Shown: positions 41,501 through 47,355 of the stretch, piece after piece | Layout: the number at the start of each line of letters is the position of its first letter | How positions within the stretch are numbered: position 1 is the stretch's first letter | Translations under genes and position numbers: made by a program | The notes under the pieces: generated by a model | What the model was told of the DNA's origin: nothing | Databases searched by the model: none | What the model saw: the letters and a program-made list of their open reading frames with translations, nothing else | DNA from: Syngnathus acus | Lineage: Eukaryota > Chordata > Actinopteri > Syngnathiformes > Syngnathidae | Length of the DNA: 64,000 nucleotides | NCBI RefSeq assembly: GCF_901709675.1 | Contig: NC_051100.1 | Span: forward strand, 7,350,786 to 7,414,785 | Reading direction: 5' to 3'

Positions 41501-44500
41501 AAAGCTGTCGTGTTCAAGTTTGCTTGTTCACGTATGCCTTCTTTGTTTTCTTTTTCTTTTTAAATTCCTTCCCTCACTCTGCCTGCTCGCTGTAGTTTGG
41601 AGACTCTCAGCAGCTTCGTCTGGTGCGTATCTTGCGCAGCACTGTAATGGTGCGAGTGGGTGGAGGCTGGATGGCGCTGGATGAGTTCCTGGTGAAGAAC
41701 GACCCCTGTCGAGGTGAGTTTCAAAGCACAACCGACTTTCCTGTTTAAATGTACATGTAACAAAAGGTATTAATTTTCAAAGAAAGCAACATTATCAAAC
41801 GACCATACAATGAAACGTGGTGGTGGCAGCATGATGCTTGGGAGATTTTTCTTCTGCTGGAACTGGGGCCTAGATTAAGTTTAGTTTAGTGTTAGCCCAA
41901 AGCTATAAATTTTTCCATTGAGTCAAACAGGATTGAACTCAGTCTCGTTACATCACATAAATCCCATTTGAACGTGCGTGTGTAGACTTGTCCTATCCAA
42001 TCTAGGGATGAATTTACTAGTGGCTATTGAAGACATTGGACATTCTCGTAGAGACTGCTGATATCAACCACTGATACTTAAGGCAAAAAAATAAAAATAT
42101 TGAGTCAGTCCGTGGAGCTATCCTGCAGCAGTTTGACACATATGTAAAACTTCTGCATCAGGAAGGTCTTTGTTGACATTTTTTCTGTCATTGTGTTTAA
42201 TTAAATTTTGTATTTTATAAGCAGTAGCGATATCAGTACTTGGTATTAGTGAATACTCATACTGGTATTAGTCTGAAAAAAAAAAGTGGTATCGAACATG
42301 TATACATGCTAATGAGTATGCAAACGCCTTATGTGCTTTTGTTCTTTCTGCCCTCCTGCTCAACACCCTTCATCATTTCTTCTAGTTCATCACCACGGGA
42401 GCAAAATGTTGCGCTCAGAATCAAACTCGTCGATAACTCAGTCTCCTATAGGTTGGCAAATCTCAAACTTTCTCTCCCTGCTCCATGAACCCACCAGTGG
42501 TATGTCTGTCCGCACATCCCAGTGTGTGTGACTTGTGTTGGGCCCGTGGGTGTGCGTGGATCGACCGTACTGTACTGTGGTGTGAAACTCAGCACTCACT
42601 CACCTTGGTGTTGATGCATGTTGTTGTTTTGTGTGGTCACATCATCTGCTCGGGCATCTTTTTCTCCTCATGGGCATGGAAGCGGGCAGTCCTCTTGCAG
42701 CTTTCACGTTTTACTCCACTCAGACAAACGGGAAATAAGAAATGTGTGATGAGTGAATGACAGTTACTTTTTTTCATAAGTGTAAAAAAAAAAAAAGAGA
42801 AAAAGCCTTGAAAAAAAGGACACTGTTTGCTGACTGATTCAATAGGTAGGTGGCACTGCATGCAACTCACAAGTTTGTTTTACCAATACTTGTGCAAGAT
42901 TTGTTTTTTTTGAGGGAATATTTGGACGCATTTGTGCATATATTCACTGGCCACAATATTAGGTACACCACTACAAAGCTGCATCAATAATTTTGCCTTT
43001 AGAATTTCTTTAGGTGTTGAATTGGGGTTTTAATTGGCTGTAATCTATAAATCATGGAATATTTCATGTAGCCTACGTACACTGAAAAAAATGGTTTTAC
43101 ATAATAAAACCATTTGGCTTCAGATACATTTAAGTAGACTAAAAATGTACCTAATTTCAGATAATTTTATTGTCTGAGTAAGTTAAAGATATTTTTTACT
43201 GTGTATAATGTAGTTTTCCACAACAATCAAATTTGTGATGCACTTGCATATAGATCAAATTAGCCTAATTGCCCAAACAAAAATGCTTTGTAAAATAAGA
43301 CAATATTTTAAAAATGAACATAAAATAATCAATTGATGACTAAAAGAAGAACCATTGAACACAAATGATAAATATAGTTAAATATGATTGGCACAATCTT
43401 GATATGTGGAATTTCAAAAAATGTTATTGGTGGACCTAATTTAGTGTCCTGTGGTTGTATCTGAATGTGTTGCGTCAAATGCAGAAGCTTCTTGTGTTAA
43501 AAAAAGCCACAGCGCAGTGGAGATGTGCAACATGCGCATGACATTTGCTGTTGTTGGTTTCCATCCATTCACGTTTATTGTCATCACCAAATATTTGCCA
43601 CGTGAGATCATCACCACCATCATCATTTCCATATGAACGCAGAGCCATCTAAACTTGCTCATTTGAAGTGTCCTCTGTCTCTTTTTTTAGCTAAAGGCAG
43701 GACCAACATGGAGCTGCGAGAGAAGTTCATTGTCCCCGAGGGCACCACGCAGGTGATGGCTAGCTTCCGCTACCGAGGCCGTCGCTCACGGCCCTCGTCG
43801 AGGGCGGCGTCGCCCAACAGATCCATATCCAGCCAAAGCTGTGTCATCCCGTCCAACCCGCCAGTGAACAGCACTCCTAAGGTGTGTGTGGTACGAGGTC
43901 GGCAGTTGTGTTGCCTCACCATGATCAGCATCATCCATATTTGTTTATTTGTTCCGCATCATGACGATCATCTGTAGTTTATTCCACCGTTGTTTTTTTT
44001 CATTCTTCTCTCCTTTTCTCATATGTCTGTAGAATTTGATTTGTCATTCCGTGTTTCTTTGTGTTGTTAATTTGCCATTGTTCCCCAGACGTGCCAACAC
44101 ATAAGCCGCAATTATGATAAGCCTTGGCTTACAAACAGCAAACCCTCCACTCCAATTAAATCATCCGACTCCTTCGGGAGCCCAGGTTCATCCTCAGAGG
44201 TATTGCCACATACTGTATGTGCCGTGCAGAGCTCCCTGATTTAACCTAACTGGAATCTTCTGCTTACTCTAAATATGTTTCCATAATCTAAATAATCCAA
44301 AAATACATTCAAAAATATGTATATATGAAAATACAGATTCCAATTAGGTATTTAACTACTAACGATTTTGTTGCTTCCAGCACGGCACTGAGCTCCACGC
44401 AGGTTCACTTGTGCATGAGTGACTTTCTATTAACTATTCCCGTTCAAAAAAACAACACACTAACAACATGGTTTCTGCTCTAATACTTATTTTTCTTCCC

Positions 44501-45144
44501 TGAAGGTTCCAACTAACTCTATTGATGTAAATTGTCGGCAGTGAATATTAACAATAAGAGTAGTAACTAACTGGATGTAAATATTTGTTATAATTTGCAG
44601 ACAATGCCAGTTCAAGGGAGCAAGTTACGCCTTCCGGGCTATTTGTCGGGAAAAGGATTTCAGTCAAGCGAGGAGGGAACACTAATCAACGCTGCCGTGC
44701 TCAAAGCTCGGGGTCATGCTCGAGGAGGTGAGTAGACTGATTAGTTGTAATATTACACTCAAAATGCAAATAAATAGTTTTGCCTCAGTACACCTGGGCC
44801 CGTGACAAAAAAGCAGCTTTGGCAACGGATTGGGCTGGTGTGTTTGACCATATTGATGAAAGAGCTAATTAACCGGATGTACCCTTGTAGACTCAAGGAA
44901 AAACTCGAGCCGACCTGGAAGCAAAGCAGGAAGCAGAGGCAGCAGTCGCAGAGGCAGCGACGCCTCAGACTTCGACATCTCGGACATCCAGTCGGTGTGC
45001 TCGGATGCATCGGAGACGGTTGGGGACGGCACGCGGACGACTCCGCGTTCCGTTTCCCGCCAACAAGGAGGGAAGCCCTCCAAGATCCCCACACCTCAGA
45101 GAAGAAGCACTCCCACGAGCAAACTTGTCAAGGGATCCAAGTGA
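2..45144 (+). CDS. dst: dystonin (BPAG1 spectraplakin), 3' two thirds, partial at left edge
   Basis: Giant cytolinker joining microtubules, intermediate filaments and actin or adhesion sites. Reading phase carries through 68 exons from the left edge (codons start at base 2) to the TGA at 45142-45144, about 6,675 residues. Visible order: rod-side exon, optional plakin-repeat terminal exon, giant acidic exon, some thirty-odd spectrin repeats, EF-hand pair, GAS2-related domain, Ser/Arg-rich tail with SKIP. I call dst rather than macf1 because there is a BPAG1-e type plakin exon with its own stop, because the tail carries [17 protein letters not shown] and [11 protein letters not shown] as I recall them from mammalian dystonin, and because col21a1 lies downstream as in mammals. 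The actin-binding and plakin domains lie outside the window. Three ends are predicted: the BPAG1-e stop at 2382, the full tail, and a short isoform from an internal start at 24452. Introns are mostly 80-900 bp; two use GC donors. Confidence 0.96.
340..2382 (+). CDS. dst: dst alternative terminal exon: plakin (plectin) repeats, BPAG1-e type C-terminus
   Basis: The exon begins after ttcacag at 339 in phase 0 and runs 680 codons to TAA at 2380-2382. After about 118 linker residues come two plakin-repeat modules, roughly residues 118-345 and 470-665. They carry family hallmarks such as [33 protein letters not shown] and repeated ALERG/AVQEN helices. In mammals this is the C-terminus of the epithelial isoform BPAG1-e, which anchors keratin at hemidesmosomes; keratin binding here is inferred. 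The Ser-rich linker between the modules (about residues 360-385) is likely flexible. Transcripts using this exon stop here; neuronal or muscle-type transcripts must skip it by joining 244 to 2807. Confidence 0.9.
   Translation: MATLKKEDILIDFRQDEIKVIPSETTLTSSTSQNVTSPQRQYTTETYQIYSCNDLIPKTQGYMALSVPIEYQKERHSVLTTTRYHLKEPPEARNKSMKSAPESRDSFRLWNTTALNLTDLKRSTAIQNLIKYKILNEDIFHKFEKGLISIDKVQASIAPYVGKPTSIAGIYVESSKKKTSFLEAAERGFLAKVYALEFLQSQAATGSLTDLTTGQIYSLDEALERGIFDSSLKDKLMEAEKAFRGFMHAGKRLSVFQAMEASILERYKGKKILEVQIATGGVVNPEGGFRMPPSVAIDHGFLNKETLQILYDPVRNPKGFHNPDTGQRAYYCEILRACLYDIDGGVLLLPLGDRHLTSSSPTSSHRVSVVSSSRGTEMSTHEAFKKKHIDKQTYLFLSQQESEWHETSVDDGNGVLRHIITDVKNGRKLCLESALSQRFLEASELERYRNGQLSIYEIADIIFSRMVVVEDVNSPIAGLWDLTRKKRLSVLEGFQQGFTDGTTALKLLEAQACTGGICDPFSGEKFTVSDAISKGLLNEKLAQKLQQFEQVFNGITHPKTAKSVSITQAVQENILPKDVGTRCIEFQLLTGGLINPDTHDRVSLEEVIQRGLVDKATASAIKDEKSHTKCLTCPKTKRRITFKEALERSVYDCHTGLRLLEAIKGQEFGSLSTFLPRKLK
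2378..2383 (+). promoter_or_regulatory. candidate polyadenylation signal overlapping the BPAG1-e stop codon
   Basis: AATAAA spans the TAA stop of the plakin-repeat exon. No other canonical hexamer was seen before the next coding exon at 2807; the following one is at 3045-3050, beyond that exon. If used, the 3' UTR would be only about 20 bases, so a variant hexamer further on (the AT-rich stretch 2400-2600) may serve instead. Confidence 0.4.
2807..4139 (+). CDS. dst: dst exons (three) entering the spectrin-repeat isoforms
   Basis: The exons are 2807-2953, 3867-3955 and 4031-4139. Phases chain as 0-0, 0-2, 2-0. The first contains [13 protein letters not shown], resembling the start of a spectrin-repeat helix; the others are charged and helical ([18 protein letters not shown]). 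They connect the rod-side exon to the giant exon. The introns 2954-3866 (913 bp) and 4140-4651 (512 bp) are AT-rich, and I see no further element in them. Confidence 0.85.
4652..11458 (+). CDS. dst: dst giant exon: degenerate plakin-like repeats followed by acidic tandem-repeat region
   Basis: A single open exon of 6,807 bp (2,269 codons), acceptor ttttcatag at 4651 and donor CCG|gtaaac at 11459, phase 0 at both ends. If the intron were read through, a stop would follow at 11492. About exon residues 90-145 ([20 protein letters not shown]) and 300-400 ([19 protein letters not shown]) look like worn plakin repeats, as in the BPAG1-b/MACF1-b large exons. The middle is acidic and Ser-rich. Residues about 1012-2196 are an 11-residue repeat (separate entry). 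The last 70 residues return to a helical sequence leading into spectrin repeats. Because both ends are phase 0, skipping from 4139 to 11551 keeps frame, so this is probably an isoform-specific (muscle-type) exon; that expression pattern is inferred from mammals. Confidence 0.88.
7687..11238 (+). repeat. dst: coding tandem repeat, 33 bp / 11 residues, acidic, about 100 degenerate units
   Basis: Successive units line up at 11 residues: [44 protein letters not shown] around 7950-8080, and again [22 protein letters not shown] near 9450. The approximate consensus is [KR]-D-E-E-x-S-D-A-P-x-x. Most units are exactly 11 residues; a minority are 7-12. The span of about 1,184 residues gives roughly 107 units. 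The regular prolines and high charge argue for disorder rather than a coiled coil. Underlying DNA is a decayed 33-bp minisatellite rich in GATGAAGAG and TCTGATGCC. Function is unknown. Confidence 0.85.
11551..14669 (+). CDS. dst: dst exons encoding first spectrin-type rod segment
   Basis: Eight exons, all phase 0 at both ends: 11551-11697, 11851-12069, 12144-12287, 12398-12634, 13088-13240, 13308-13541, 13640-13912, 14121-14669. Together they encode about 650 residues of amphipathic helix with spectrin-repeat spacing; [14 protein letters not shown] and [15 protein letters not shown] are typical helix-A patterns with the conserved Trp. This is the rod that spaces the N- and C-terminal binding domains. 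Uniform phase 0 would let several exons be skipped in frame. The intron 12635-13087 contains a splice-like cag at about 12826, but the sequence after it stops within nine codons. Confidence 0.9.
14793..17582 (+). CDS. dst: dst exons encoding spectrin repeats, including a GC donor and a small cassette exon
   Basis: Exons: 14793-14969, 15087-15210, 15305-15513, 15589-15906, 15983-16149, 16237-16393, 16537-16663, 16802-16852, 17347-17582. The phases chain without a break. The intron after 14969 begins with GC (AAG|gcaaga), not GT. The 87-bp intron 16150-16236 is itself an open multiple of three. The 51-bp exon 16802-16852 is phase 1 at both ends and encodes a Gly/Ser/Asn-rich linker ([18 protein letters not shown]), so it looks like a cassette exon between spectrin repeats. 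Other segments show the usual Trp-centred helices, for example [14 protein letters not shown] and [15 protein letters not shown]. Confidence 0.88.
17930..20906 (+). CDS. dst: dst exons encoding spectrin repeats, including a long 1.47-kb exon
   Basis: Exons: 17930-18059, 18285-18484, 18722-19220, 19438-20906. The last is 1,469 bp and codes about 490 residues, covering more than four spectrin repeats without an intron (Trp-containing helices such as [10 protein letters not shown] and [12 protein letters not shown]). It ends EVFK|gtacgt in phase 0, and the next exon of the long isoform starts 5.7 kb later at 26618. The long intron harbours the alternative first exon of the short isoform. Confidence 0.92.
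18121..18184 (+). repeat. decayed fragment of a common teleost interspersed repeat
   Basis: The intron contains ctgtgattgactagtgattt followed by gtccagaatgcaccctgccc. As I recall it, this resembles the widespread fish repeat tail that reads roughly gattggctggcgacc...gtccagggtgtaccccgcc. Only about 65 bases are recognisable. Family assignment needs a RepeatMasker run against fish libraries. Confidence 0.45.
20907..24429 (+). other. large dst intron, 5' part, probable regulatory sequence
   Basis: No coding exon was found in this 3.5 kb. It holds the upstream region of the internal first exon at 24452, including a TATA-like and a GC-box motif, and a near-palindromic RFX X-box-like element at 22733-22746 flanked by TAATTAAT-type homeodomain sites. 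Its complexity looks higher than neighbouring introns between about 22500 and 23600, which would suit conserved noncoding elements, but only cross-species alignment could show this. Confidence 0.4.
23800..23913 (+). promoter_or_regulatory. candidate internal promoter of the short dst isoform
   Basis: TATAAAG at 23800-23806 lies about 650 bp before the internal start codon, followed by a GC box (gggggcggggc, 23903-23913). A poly-T/ctttgtag acceptor-like sequence at 24412-24429 could end a 5' UTR intron just before the coding exon. No transcript evidence is available here, so the start site is a guess. Confidence 0.35.
24452..25690 (+). CDS. dst: dst alternative first coding exon (short spectraplakin isoform, acylation-like N-terminus)
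   Basis: ATG at 24452 opens 413 codons ending CAG|gtgtcc at 25690 in phase 0, which matches the acceptor at 26618. The protein would be about 2,683 residues: this head, then spectrin repeats, EF-hands, GAS2-related domain and tail, without actin-binding, plakin or plakin-repeat domains. The N-terminus [10 protein letters not shown] has Gly2 and Ser6 like the myristoylated MGKQNS of neuronal calcium sensors, plus Cys10 for possible palmitoylation. The rest is Ser/Arg-rich and probably disordered, ending in an acidic helical stretch ([16 protein letters not shown]) before the repeats. I recall very similar short-isoform heads in mammalian spectraplakins. Reading on past 25690 gives a stop at 25807, so splicing is required. 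Confidence 0.85.
26249..26284 (+). repeat. short relic of a teleost interspersed-repeat 3' end
   Basis: The phrase gtgaggagaagcggctcaga followed by agatgaatgaat resembles the 3' tail (gaggataagcggt..agaaaatggatgg) of repeats common in fish. The remnant is only about 36 bp. Confidence 0.35.
26618..28972 (+). CDS. dst: dst spectrin-repeat exons, block 3
   Basis: Exons: 26618-26779, 26923-27093, 27352-27518, 27761-27920, 28079-28405, 28554-28638, 28731-28972. Phases chain 0-0, 0-0, 0-2, 2-0, 0-0, 0-1, 1-0. Each spectrin repeat is about 108-110 residues and is split over one to three exons. Typical motifs are [30 protein letters not shown] and [14 protein letters not shown], where W-L marks helix A. 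The exon at 26618 is shared by the full-length and short isoforms. Confidence 0.93.
29231..33136 (+). CDS. dst: dst spectrin-repeat exons, block 4
   Basis: Exons: 29231-29437, 29585-29704, 29770-29877, 29950-30168, 30251-30454, 30603-30828, 30907-31133, 31211-31333, 31413-31514, 32192-32293, 32395-32568, 32651-32806, 32939-33136. Phases chain throughout, only the 30828/30907 junction being phase 1. Spectrin-repeat signatures include [30 protein letters not shown] and [16 protein letters not shown] poly-C plus CA microsatellite lies in the intron at 29475-29514. Confidence 0.93.
29475..29514 (+). repeat. poly-C / (CA)n microsatellite in dst intron
   Basis: About 23 consecutive C residues are followed by roughly eight CA units, immediately downstream of an exon donor at 29438. 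Length is likely to be polymorphic and prone to sequencing error. Confidence 0.9.
30852..30893 (+). repeat. (ATT)n microsatellite in a short dst intron
   Basis: Repeated att/tat units interrupted by gttttta fill most of the 78-bp intron 30829-30906, leaving little else between donor and acceptor. Confidence 0.85.
31515..32191 (+). other. dst intron, nothing recognised
   Basis: 677 bp of AT-rich unique-looking sequence between exons 31413-31514 and 32192-32293. There are no exon-like segments in the required phase and no repeats I recognise. Confidence 0.6.
33413..38441 (+). CDS. dst: dst spectrin-repeat exons, block 5 (last repeats before EF-hands)
   Basis: Exons: 33413-33541, 33933-34094, 34892-35047, 35187-35393, 35502-35621, 36144-36313, 36564-36723, 36881-37204, 37329-37472, 37542-37730, 37959-38088, 38278-38441. 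Phases chain to 0 at 38441. The intron after 37204 starts with GC (AAG|gcaagc). The exon at 37959 codes a basic linker ([15 protein letters not shown]), and 38278 ends with [21 protein letters not shown], the strongly conserved helix before the EF-hands of spectraplakins. Introns 34095-34891 (797 bp) and 35622-36143 (522 bp) contain nothing recognisable. Confidence 0.93.
38573..38976 (+). CDS. dst: dst EF-hand pair
   Basis: Two exons, 38573-38735 and 38822-38976, joined in phase 1. Loop 1 is [13 protein letters not shown] and loop 2 is [13 protein letters not shown]. Both keep Asp at loop positions 1, 3 and 5 and Glu at position 12, so both should bind calcium. Preceding [23 protein letters not shown] is the usual entry helix. 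In spectraplakins this pair, together with the GAS2-related domain, forms the microtubule-binding C-terminus. Confidence 0.97.
39328..41713 (+). CDS. dst: dst GAS2-related (GAR) domain, three exons with an 18-bp microexon
   Basis: Exons: 39328-39402 ([20 protein letters not shown]...), 39548-39565 (FYLGNQ) and 41596-41713 ([20 protein letters not shown]...). Joined, they give the GAR core with the C-K-C-P motif and [11 protein letters not shown]. The 18-bp exon was located because the canonical domain requires FxLGNQ between KYR and FGDSQQ; it has good flanks (ccaccag| and CAG|gtacat) and is phase 0. The domain binds and stabilises microtubules. Reading through the first donor would reach a stop at about 39508. 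Confidence 0.95.
39548..39565 (+). CDS. dst: 18-bp microexon inside the GAR domain
   Basis: Encodes FYLGNQ exactly where the conserved domain needs it. Six codons, phase 0 at both ends, acceptor ccaccag, donor gtacat. Too short for ab initio gene finders, so it is easily lost from automatic annotation. Confidence 0.9.
39566..41595 (+). other. large dst intron without recognisable content
   Basis: 2.0 kb between the microexon and the second GAR exon. AT-rich with simple A/T tracts (for example 40260-40280). No exon-like segment was found that keeps frame and no transposon was recognised. Confidence 0.6.
41808..41895 (+). repeat. Tc1/mariner-like transposase relic
   Basis: The frame from about 41808 reads [15 protein letters not shown], then a stop. 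GGGSxMLWGxF is a hallmark of Tc1-type transposases, and the DNA phrase gtggtggcagcatgatgctt is typical of fish Tc1 copies. Only this short piece is readable; the ends and catalytic residues are not visible. It lies within a dst intron. Confidence 0.5.
42386..45144 (+). CDS. dst: dst C-terminal tail exons
   Basis: Exons: 42386-42451, 43691-43881, 44089-44199, 44601-44727, 44891-45144 (TGA at 45142-45144). The first ([22 protein letters not shown]) is only 66 bp, phase 1 at both ends, and matches the mammalian tail order NDPCR-VHHHGSK...[14 protein letters not shown]. Then come a basic Ser/Arg segment ([19 protein letters not shown]), [11 protein letters not shown], and SGKGFQSS, followed by a Gly-Ser-Arg stretch ([18 protein letters not shown]) and SKIPTPQRR. 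The GSR region binds microtubules and the SxIP motif (SKIP, 45079-45090) binds EB1 at plus ends in the family. The Ser-rich context suggests phospho-control by GSK3, as reported for spectraplakins. Confidence 0.92.
42943..43453 (+). mobile_element. candidate non-autonomous DNA transposon (MITE-like), about 0.5 kb
   Basis: The left end cactggccacaatattaggt acacc and the right end ggtggacctaatttagtg tcctgtgg are imperfect inverted repeats of each other. The left end matches a phrase (cactggccac..tattaggtacacc) that I recall as very common in teleost genomes. The interior is AT-rich with no transposase. It sits in a dst intron. A smaller relative lies at 53829-53982. Confidence 0.5.
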
Positions 45145-45485
45145 TAGTCAGTGGCTTCAAGAACAAAGGCCACAAACACTGGAATTACATAATTTAAGAC
45201 TCCAAATATGCTGAGTGTTATTTAAACTGATGCTGAGTTGTAAAATATTCCTTTGGAGAGGCGATATGATTGAGTAGTATGCGTGAATGGAATGTCAATG
45301 GCCTCGTGTATTTGTTTTTAATGTATTTTACTTTTTGGTGAAAAATGTCAATTTTTTTTAAATGATATTATTTGATTGATCCTGTCAAAATTTGATGGTT
45401 TGCCGAAAATGTCACTTGAGAGAAGTTACTGAATGTACTTTTGTCATGTATGTGCTCTGGACTTTGGAGTAGCATTGCACCAACA

Positions 45486-45495
45486 TGTGTGTGTA

Positions 45496-45541
<46 letters not shown>

Positions 45542-45571
45542 TGTGTATGTGTGTGCGTGTATCTGTGTGTG
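45486..45571 (+). repeat. (GT)n microsatellite in the dst 3' UTR
   Basis: A long GT run with sparse interruptions, within the expected 3' UTR between the stop at 45144 and the polyadenylation signal at 45807. Confidence 0.92.
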
Positions 45572-45806
45572 GCGCCGCGAATATTTATTTAAGTGCTAAC
45601 AATCTACAGTACTTTCAAGGGCAATGCAATATAACTATGGTAAGCACTGCGGAAACCTTTAACAACACTCCAAGTAGCAGAAACCCTGCAGCCACAAGTC
45701 GTCTGTTTGCAGACGACTTTGCAGCAACATGTGAGCCCCTTCACGCTGACATTCTCTGTGTAGGCACATTGCTTCATTTCAGTTGTTACTGTAACTATTA
45801 CTTTGT

Positions 45807-45812
45807 AATAAA
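45807..45812 (+). promoter_or_regulatory. polyadenylation signal of dst
   Basis: AATAAA about 660 bp after the dst stop codon, the first canonical hexamer downstream. This gives a 3' UTR of about 0.7 kb that includes the GT microsatellite. Confidence 0.65.
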
Positions 45813-46520
45813 CCTGCTTGCACAAAGCTACAAGAAACTGTCTTAGACCAGTGGCTGACCATTGAGTCCTCATTCATGTTACTTTGAAGTCAGTATATAC
45901 TCACCCAGCATTTGATTGCTTGTAAATGTACTTTTTTTTTTTTTTTTTTACCTCAAAGTATTTCATGAGGGTTATTTAATATTTAAAAATGTCTTCTTTT
46001 TTGTTCTCATTTAATTTTTACTTCATTAACACTCACTGCCATTGACAGCTAGAGATGCCAATGCGCCGTAAGACTGGTTGGCAGTGCCAGTAAATGAGTA
46101 GAAATTCAAAGCAAAATGAAGGTTAAAGGTTTGCCCTCAATCTAACATCTTGAACTCAACAAGCATCTTTAACCAACAGTTAAATTTAACATTTTTGCAT
46201 TTGTTCATATTTGTTTTGTTCATATTTTTGTGTTCATATTACTAAGTAACCTGCTGAGTGGCTTTGAAGACTGAAGTTTTGGTCTCCAGGTGGAATGTTT
46301 GCAGAGCGTCTTGTGTTTGGCTGTGACATACTACATCTTTCTCCCATCAAGCTTGTGCCGATGCTGGACCCAGTGAACTCCTTTCTAAAAGCAGCAATAT
46401 GTAGTGTTTCTATGGAGAGGAGTAGATTTTTTTTCTCATCCTAAAAGTACCAAAAATAAGATGTAAGCTATTAACATAGTCATCTTTAAGCATTTCATTG
46501 ACCTTACATATCAGATAAAT
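45813..46520. other. intergenic spacer between dst and the FACIT collagen
   Basis: About 0.7 kb of AT-rich sequence including a poly-T tract at 45931-45949. No gene is visible. Confidence 0.6.
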
Positions 46521-46814
46521 TATAAAGATTCTACTATACTGTCAAGCTTGCATGAGAGTGCATGTGTCTGCTTGCGTCTAGCGACTGGATACCGAACTGA
46601 CCTATGAGAGATGGCTGATCCCGTCGGTACCAAAGGTAGAGCGGAGCTCAGGGGTCACGCTGGCCTGAGCTCCAGACCTGCCACTTTGACTGGTCCTCCT
46701 GTTAAGCTCAAAGTGTGGCCCACGATGGCACTTTAGAGCGGGACATCATAGCACAGCCTGACTTGGAATAGATCCATCCGCACAAGCCCAAGCAATCTTC
46801 ACCTGGAGGAATAT
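46521..46814 (+). promoter_or_regulatory. candidate promoter and 5' UTR exon of the FACIT collagen, with a uORF
   Basis: TATAAAG at 46521-46527 is followed by a GC-richer stretch ending in a strong donor (ATAT|gtgagt at 46815). The matching acceptor tgctcttcag at 47320 leads to the exon holding the start codon. The proposed UTR contains an upstream ORF, 46611-46736, of 41 codons. Transcription start is inferred only from these signals. Confidence 0.4.
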
Positions 46815-47355
46815 GTGAGTCAATACATGATTAATTACCTTATCTTAATTCTACTGCTTATATGATGGGTAGCAATGGTATTCCGTATTTAAGTATTTAC
46901 GGGTAGATGGAAGTTAATACATAGATGGGAAACAATTATTACATTTAATTGACACTGACAAATTGCTATGTTTATTGTGGGAGATTACAGTGATGTGAAA
47001 TTGCAATGTATCACATTAGCCGTTGTATAATGTTCACCTCGATTGGGCCATTAATTAATGTAACCAAAATCATGTTTTAGATTTTTAGTATGATGCAAAG
47101 TATTTTTACAATCACAATGATAAACATTCTCTGGCAGCTCCGCTCAAGTTGGCGTTATTATTATGACAATATTTGTGTGGTCATGCTTGTCTGATTATAT
47201 TGTGGCCTGGGGAATGTAGTATATCAAACTTTAAATTTCTATCTGTGGCTGAAAGTTTGTGTGTACAAACTGAAGTGTCTTTCTAATTGATTCATTTCAA
47301 ACAATTCTGTTGCTCTTCAGGCACTTATAGTCGTTTGACTTTTCCAAATCTGAAA

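Noticed and set aside
44381-44402. 22-bp internal cassette exon
   Set aside because: 22 is not a multiple of three and the flanks are phase 0; it is reported instead as a possible alternative terminal exon.
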